A DNA stretch of 64,000 bases from Thuidium tamariscinum (lineage: Eukaryota; Streptophyta; Bryopsida; Hypnales; Thuidiaceae), in the NCBI GenBank assembly GCA_947034885.2, contig OX344753.2, forward strand, positions 12,710,001-12,774,000, in the 5' to 3' direction. Positions within the stretch are counted from its first letter, which is position 1; the number at the start of each line of letters is the position of its first letter. Of the stretch, positions 57,903 through 64,000 are shown one piece after another. Under the pieces are notes generated by a model, which was not told the origin of the DNA, did not search any database, and was given only the letters and a program-made list of their open reading frames with translations. Both the position numbers and the translations under genes were made by a program.

Positions 57903-58211
57903 TAAGGTAGGTTGCTTGAACTCCAACAAAACCAAACATGGCTAAGAGGTACATTTCACTTTTTGCAATATTCCAAAATGTACAAACCGTGTACATTCTA
58001 GGTGGTGGTCACTTTTAGAGCCTTATGGCTTTCAACTTCAAAATTTCATAACTAATTCCACAAAGCTCCAAAAATTATGAAACAACTTGGGTTGGATGTC
58101 ATTTCCTCTTGTCTTTCAAAGAAAATTTATTGAAAAATATTTCAAGATGTTTTCCCTCTCCAAAATTCAGCTTCAGCGCTTAGATGGTCGCTTTATGGAC
58201 CTCCTACCTTA
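57903..58211. mobile_element. MITE family B
   Basis: TA-AGGTAGGTTGCTTGAAC on the left and GGACCTCCTACCT-TA on the right, with family B interior (CATAACTAATTCCACAAAGC, ACTTGGGTTGGATG). Confidence 0.6.
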
Positions 58212-58444
58212 CTAGAGAATGCTCATGGGCAAGCATGGGAAGGCAAGCAAGGTCAAATGTGCATTGTAGGGTACATTCCCTAGTACTAAGAGTAGGGTTC
58301 CCTAGCATTGGACCGATCTCACACAAAATTAGCTTCTTTGGTGCATTTTGTTGATTCTTCAAACCACCTTAATTGCAAACAAGTTGGAATTGCTTAAATA
58401 TTAGCATAAATATGTCGTACAGCTAACTTTTGAGTGGCACTAAA

Positions 58445-58581
58445 GGACATTTCACACTACAGCCATCAAGTCAAGAGGTCGTCGATTTCACCAATCAGAT
58501 TTTAGAAACCATGATTTCCATCAATCAGATTTAAGAAAACCATGACCTATCGACTTAAACGGCCGTAGTGTGAAACACCCC
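58445..58581. mobile_element. Small MITE (about 137 bp) with CACACTAC arms
   Basis: GGACATTTCACACTACAGCC and GGCCGTAGTGTGAAACACCC are imperfect inverted ends. They extend inwards through CAAGTCAAGAGGTCG and CGACTTAAACGG. Two direct copies of CAATCAGATTT lie in the middle. Confidence 0.55.
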
Positions 58582-59265
58582 TCATTTCACATCCTCACTG
58601 GATACATTCAGGGTACCCTTTTAAAATCTAAAATTTCAACCGACCACTTAGTTTGATCCTGAGGTAACTTCAAACTTTACCAGAAGTCGGCTTTGTGCCA
58701 TTTGGGAAAAACTGCCGTGACCCACTTGCATCATGAAAAAGTTCCGGTCTCCAATCAGATTGTCAAGGAAAGCATCCATTTGAGTCAATTTGAAATTGTT
58801 TTCATGATCCCATCCCATTTCTCAAATTGTTTACTGGATGTGCCCTCCCTGAAATTTTTGCGGCTACTCTCTCGCCCACCTTGAACCACCGACGCAAAAA
58901 TTTATAGACTTAGCGCACTTTATGTTCAATTACAATTATGTCCAATTTCATCCATTCATCTTTTTTCATAATGGATTTTGTTTTTGAGCAAAAAAATACA
59001 AAAGAATTTTAAATTCATCTTAAATCTATTTTGCCATATAAACAAAAAGTTCTCCTGACCAAACTCAACTTGGAGCTATGTTGAATTCCTTAAGTGATTG
59101 GAAATGGGTTGTAAGCTTCTACAAATGTTCTATAGTTCAAAGTACTCATGCATGTTTTCAACTCAATTTCTGACTTTCTTTGCTCAAAAGATGAACCTTC
59201 AAAGGACTTTCTTAATTGATATAATTTTAAAATGTTAGAAATTTATGAAGTTAGGATATCTTCTT
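58582..59265. other. Low-copy looking DNA, no gene recognised
   Basis: Balanced composition to about 58890, then AT-rich. A 63-codon plus-strand frame (58693-58884) has no known motif. Confidence 0.35.
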
Positions 59266-59832
59266 TGATCCCTAAAGTCCCAAGATTTTAGTTGGGGGAC
59301 TTTTGAAGGTTTGGATTGGTACTTAAGCTCTAGATTTTTGACATGATTTTTTGGATGTTTTTTTCACAATTAAAAAATTGATTAGAATTTTGAAAATATA
59401 GAATTTGTTTCACTTAGTTAGTGCCTAGCATTAAAATTTATGCTATCCAAATTAAAAAATAGGCGAAGGCAAGCAACAAAAAACAAAAAACAAAAAAACT
59501 TCAAACAACTATCTTTAAAATCTAGTTTTCATACATTGTACTTTCTTATATAAAAAGATTTGATTCATTCTTTTTGGATAAGTAATGTGAAAGTTATGGA
59601 GCTTTTTGTTTTGTATGGAATCTCAACAAATAATGCATTGGATCTAATTTTTAATTCAATTTTCACAATTTTTCAAAAAACACACTCTCCACGATTAAAT
59701 TTGCTTGTTAGAACAATCATACAATTGGAATTAGTGCAAGAAACTTTACTTGGAACAAATTCATGCCAAAATTCCCGAAGTTCTTAAGACTAAAGAAATC
59801 CAAAGTGGGTTCTTTTGTCCTTTAGGAGTTAA
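59266..59832 (-). mobile_element. TTAA-type element, decayed left end
   Basis: The right end TTTTGTCCTTTAGGAG-TTAA (59829-59832) is clear. The left ATCCCTAAAGTCCCAAGATT has lost TTAA. The interior resembles the 35983 subfamily (TGGATAAGTAATGTGAAAGT, ATTTTCACAATTTTTC). Confidence 0.5.
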
Positions 59833-60871
59833 AAAGCAAAACGATATTGTTTGCAAATTGTTCAACAATTGGACAATTCACATTGAAGTATAAATTTGGA
59901 AATTTATTGGTTGAACTTTGAACTCTTATAACTTTTGCACATGTATAGTATTACAATATGTAGATGCCATTGTTGGACTCTTTGTATGTTTGACTAAATA
60001 TTTGTTTGTATTACTAACAAGCAACTACTCTACAAGAGGCTTTGTTCCTATAATATTGACTTGCCTTTTTTGTAACTAAAGGCCTTCTTCAAACTTCCTC
60101 ATGTCTATAATTGAAGCTCTTTAAATCATCACATTTTTTGTCATTCTAGTAGTCAAGATGATGAATTTTTGAGGTGATGAGAGAACTTTCATCGTCTAAA
60201 TACATCCAAACCAAACTTCACACAAATATTCTACAAATCTTTATAAGTTGAAAGCATGGGACATCTATCCATGCAACTAAACTTTTCTAAATCCCTTAAC
60301 ACCGTATTTTTTCCCTTGAATTTCAATATATTCTTGTAAATATCTTTGTATAAATTTTTAATTACTTCAATTATAGCATCACAATGGTTATAAAAATAAT
60401 AATATGTTTTGGAGATTTAAATATTGCTTTGAATGAATGACAAGGTATTGGGATGAAACATTGATATGAAGCACTTCCAACAAGACTCATTGACATAAAG
60501 CACTATAGTTATATGGACTTCAAAATACATAGGAGATTAAAAAAAATCACTCTTGAAGCACAAGAATGCTTCAACTCCAATTGGTTTCTAAAAAGAATTC
60601 TTCAACTCTCATTATTTTCTGTTGAAGCATTGTGGCATTTTTGGTGCCATCCCATGATCCCAAGAACAATACAAACTTCTTCCAATTCATATTTCACCTA
60701 AAAGTAACTAGTAGAATAAAAAAAATGACACTTTTACATTCATCCACTACCTTAATCAGTGCAATGAACCTCTTTGGGCCTTCTTCACTTTGTGATCATA
60801 CCAAATGAGGGGAAAAGCACCCAAAACCAACCACAAACTCAATTGCTATAATTTTTAGACAAGGAAGTCAA
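59833..60871. other. AT-rich DNA, no gene recognised
   Basis: Short frames without motifs; nothing assignable. Confidence 0.4.
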
Positions 60872-60881
60872 TCTAGAATAT

Positions 60882-60960
60882 AAATCTAGGTATCTAAATA
60901 GTAGATAGCTTTTCATTTTGGTCAACAAACTATGAGCTATCTATAATGTACCTAGATTTA
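60882..60960. repeat. Short foldback of about 79 bp
   Basis: AAATCTAGGTA ... GTAGATAGCT and AGCTATCTATAATGTACCTAG-ATTT form an imperfect hairpin. The style (TAGGTA, GATAGCT) is like the foldback at 35074-35175. Confidence 0.6.
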
Positions 60961-61028
60961 AGGTTTATTAAGCTCTTGAATAAGATTTGGATGCATGGTT
61001 GGTTTTGGGTGCTTCTTGCTTGCGGATG

Positions 61029-61685
61029 TTAACTCCTAATTACCCAAGGCACCAAAATCTAGTGTTTGCAAAACTTTGAAGTTAAATAAAACCTAACTAA
61101 TTTTCTATTTTTAGTAGTTTGTATTTTTGGAAAGTTTTTCTAGAAGTCTAATTTTAGTATCAAAAATCTAATCTGGAAAATGAATGATAGTGATTTTTCT
61201 ATATAAGATTTTGTGCAAGGATACCCCTTGCAATCTTGACTTTCCATAGTGTTGAGAGCTCTTAAAAATGAGCCTCAAACACACTAGATCTTGGAAAAAA
61301 AAATCACATTCAAAATTCATTTACAAAAATTGTAGAGTAGATTTTGAGAAGCCATAAATTGATTGGAGTTATGCATGTTAGGCCCTTTAACCTCATATTT
61401 TTTTGGTCATCAAATTTTCAGATTTGACTTGCAAAAAGAAGATAGAGGGACTTCACATCACTTTTGCAGTTTTAACACCCTTGTTGTCAAGCATTATAAT
61501 CTTTCACTCCACAAGTGATATTGTTGTGTTTTCTTTTCCTATGCAATCTCTAACATGTCTAATTTGAATTTGTATGGTTACAATTCAAAAAAAGTTAATA
61601 CAACTTATCTAAATATTGGCATTTTGTTCAACGTAGAGCAAATTCCAAGAAGCTCAAAACAGACTTTGGGGCATTTAGGGGTTAA
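61029..61685 (-). mobile_element. TTAA-type element, third subfamily (657 bp)
   Basis: TTAACTCCTAATTACCCAAG at 61029 and GGGGCATTTAGGGG-TTAA ending at 61685. The interior is collinear with 52830-53413. Confidence 0.62.
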
Positions 61686-62439
61686 GTAGTCAAGGTGAAA
61701 GTGCTCAATTGTCAAGCGAATTTGCTCCGCCATAATGAGTGACCTGACTTTTTAGTAATCCATTGACTGTAAGTTTCTGTCGAAGATGGATCCATTTGCT
61801 AGGATACAAAAAACTCTTGGAATGTACCTGCTGTTGAAATTCAAAGGTGTCTGAGTGAGTGATTTTCCGGCGAGGCTACGAGCTCCCCCCCACCTGCAAT
61901 ACGACAGAACAATCGAATGATTTCTACTGAAAATTCCATACGTACGTATATGCTCAAAGAATCGAATGTCCAGTGAACGTAAGTTACCAACAAAATCCAA
62001 ACGGCTTCATTTGTTTGTCATCAGCTTGGCGTCATTTGCGTCACGTACTTTACTTTCGCAGCGCTCATCAGTGGATTAGTAGTCATAATATTCTACGTAC
62101 GTACTTCTTTTGCAAATCACTAGATTCAATAGCATGAGGACAATGGCTGTATGAGTGGCATGAAATTTTGAGGTAAGTCATGCTTGTGATTCAACCCTTG
62201 AATGCCTGCTTACTCTTTATCTGAATTTAGGCACGGTTTTGCTTATATCTTTGCACGGAATTATCATTCACGGCAATTTCATGAAATTGGTTGAAAAAGA
62301 AAGTTGTCTTTTCAACATTCAAGTATTACATTGGATGAATGTGAAGTTAATTGGATGAAACAAAGCGTGCAAATCGTTTGTTCATTGTTCAAAGTATGGT
62401 CATCAGAGGACTTATGAAATAATCAGATGTAATCAAGGA
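61686..62439. other. Low-copy looking DNA, no gene recognised
   Basis: More balanced than surroundings, with CGTACGTA words at about 61940 and 62095. An 82-codon minus-strand frame (62000-61752) has no known domain. Confidence 0.35.
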
Positions 62440-62591
62440 TTAACCCATTAAGGACTAGGTTGATGACTAGTTGATGACTCTGACTGAAAAAGACAGGTTT
62501 TCATTAGTAGTCACTTCAATTGTTGATGAGAACATGTCATTTTCAACGAGATATTCATTTGCAATCATTGACTTGGTCCTTAATGGGTTAA
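62440..62591. mobile_element. Very short TTAA-type element (152 bp)
   Basis: TTAACCCATTAAGGACTAGG and TTGGTCCTTAATGGGTTAA give about 19 bp of nearly perfect inverted ends, extending loosely to TTGATGACT / CATTGA. Smallest member in the window. Confidence 0.7.
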
Positions 62592-62738
62592 ACTGGAATA
62601 GATTGCAGCAGCAGTGCAGTTTGTTTGGACCCAAATTTGGCTTCTGGTAGACAAAGAAAAAAACCAGACAATGTGGTCATGGAATGTGGCAAAGAAAAAG
62701 TTGAAATTTGTGCACTAATTTCTGTATTGTGGACATTC

Positions 62739-62988
62739 TTAACCCTTGAATGTCATAGGAGATGTTTTTCAGACCTTTGATTTTGGGAAACTGGATTCAT
62801 CAAACCTTATAATATTTGCATTCATATGGTGGATTTCTTCGAAAGAAATGAGTTTAAATTGATGAGGTTGTTGAATCTATAAATCTATATGGTGAGAAAT
62901 GCAATAATCAATTCAAATTCAAGTTATGTTACTTTTTTACAATGGTCCCATCTTTAAAGCTGTTTGGTTTGTGACGCTTAGGGGTTAA
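62739..62988. mobile_element. Short TTAA-type element (250 bp)
   Basis: TTAACCCTTGAATGTCA and TGTGACGCTTAGGGG-TTAA, with TTAA on both borders. Left end close to that of 13436-13664. Confidence 0.6.
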
Positions 62989-63314
62989 TATAGGAAGAGT
63001 ACTTCATAATCAAATCTTACAAATTTGATAACCTGGACACTTACTAAATCAATCACAAACAAACAAACATTTCATAGAAGTTGTGCACTGCAGATATGCA
63101 TTCTCTCCCTAGTTAATTTGGGGTCCCTGATTGGAAATAATAATTCAGAATTTGCAAAATAATTTTTTTTTTTAAAATAAGAAATTCTTGCATTTTCCCC
63201 ACGATAAATCAGCTCTTGTGGAGTCCAATTTGAATGGAGGATTTAGTGTCCTCCTTATTCAGGAGTACGGAGTACGCGACAAGTTTACACTAGGGCTATT
63301 TTTTTGGACTAAGC
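62989..63314. other. No gene recognised
   Basis: AT-rich spacer with a T-run near 63163 and a CGGAGTACGCGAC patch near 63270. Confidence 0.35.
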
Positions 63315-63579
63315 CATTAGGGGAGATTTGAGGCCTTTAGGAGACTGTGAGTTCCCATAGTTTGAAAACATGGAAATTGTCACAGGAATATAGAATCGTA
63401 GGAATCTTACGTGGTCAAGAGAGTGCTACATCATTAAAAAAATTGATTTTTTTCTTCATATTTCAGGATCCAAAAAATTATTTATTTACTTATTTGGTAA
63501 AATGTTAGCATGACAACGGCTAATAGTTACGGGAACAGTCCTGAAACGATCCTTTGGAGCCTTCAAATCCCCTTTAATG
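63315..63579. mobile_element. MITE family F
   Basis: CATTAGGGGAGATTTGAGGC and GAGCCTTCAAATCCCCTTTA-ATG are the inverted ends. The interior has TTACGTGGTCAAGAGAGTGC and TAATAGTTACGGGAACAGTC, as in 48218-48444. Confidence 0.62.
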
Positions 63580-64000
63580 TTAGTGTCCACCCTGCTGGCC
63601 TTGCTCGACATGCTAGTTTTTGGAGGGATGATTGCTCATTTGTGAGGTTTTGACAAATCTAACAAGTTTTTGCCACAAATATCTTGAAGCCTTGGTTTAT
63701 ATTGCCAATGGCAGGGATGGTTGGGGTGAACTTGTCCCCTTGCTTGGTGCATTTGGAATACACTAATTTCTTTAAGAATTTCCACATATGAAAAAAATTG
63801 CAAATTTTTAACTCATATTTGCAATCAAAGGCCTCAAACTAGCTAAAAGGATGTACAAGGTAAATTAATCAATCACAAAATAGGGGCTCTGTTTTTTTAC
63901 TTGCACCTCTAGAATGACTTGGAGGGATTGAGCAAGGAGGCGAGTACACTCTGACTAGGGATAGTGGGGATGGTGTAGGATTATAGTTAGGGTTTACAAT
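63580..64000. other. No gene recognised to the right edge
   Basis: Mixed sequence ending at the window border. TCTAGAATGACTTGGAGG near 63906 and the frames here have no assignable function. Confidence 0.3.

Noticed and set aside
1-64000. CRISPR arrays, bacterial operons, ribosome binding sites
   Set aside because: Plant nuclear sequence with spliced genes; the tandem repeats lack regular spacers and are minisatellites or transposon units.
1-64000. tRNA or rRNA genes
   Set aside because: No GGTTCGAATCC-type T-loop box with a paired A box and no rRNA signature words were noticed; a dedicated scan was not possible.

Overview
The window looks like nuclear chromosome sequence from a streptophyte, most likely a land plant. 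It carries two recognisable multi-exon plant genes with GT-AG introns: a phototropin blue-light receptor kinase and a U-box/ARM-repeat E3 ubiquitin ligase of the PUB6/7/45/46 type. GC-rich exons sit in very AT-rich, repeat-packed intergenic DNA, so the genome is probably large. I cannot name the species; a seedless plant is a guess from the style of the sequence, not a demonstration.

Layout. 1-5048 (minus): 5' part of a phototropin gene, six exons from the start codon into LOV2; the rest of LOV2 and the kinase lie beyond the left edge. All exon phases join cleanly. 5.0-7.0 kb: upstream region. 7-40.7 kb: no intact host gene, but a dense mosaic of non-autonomous DNA transposons plus a remnant of a Plavaka/CACTA-like transposase gene (16.1-18.4 kb). 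40703-45080 (minus): the U-box gene, six coding exons, 934 predicted residues, with an unusual N-terminal exon encoding three 22-residue Ser-Pro-Arg repeats. 45.1-47.9 kb: its probable 5' leader and promoter. 48-64 kb: more transposon mosaic, including two very long inverted repeats.

Main novelty. Many repeats are bounded by TTAA followed by CCC(C)T and end in AGGGG-TTAA. Two are caught inside a TTAA of related copies (inner 11120-12074 inside 10996-12888; 21058-22000 inside an older copy). For a third (33973-34879) the empty site is preserved in a neighbouring tandem repeat at 35085. This matches the TTAA target and CCC-starting ends of piggyBac-type elements. A second group has TA target duplications and AGGTAG ends, with one exact self-nesting at 25089-25365. 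A third, with TA-CAGTG ends like Tc1/mariner, forms a roughly 1.4 kb palindrome whose arms are built from units of about 175 bp (50750-52148, older copy 27642-28836). No transposase for these groups is visible here.

The two genes have no evident functional link: phototropin is a plasma-membrane blue-light sensor, and the U-box protein would ubiquitinate unknown substrates. Exon structures were inferred by eye from splice consensus, phase and remembered family sequence, without alignment tools or transcripts. Repeat boundaries are usually good to a few bases where a terminal motif is quoted and approximate elsewhere.
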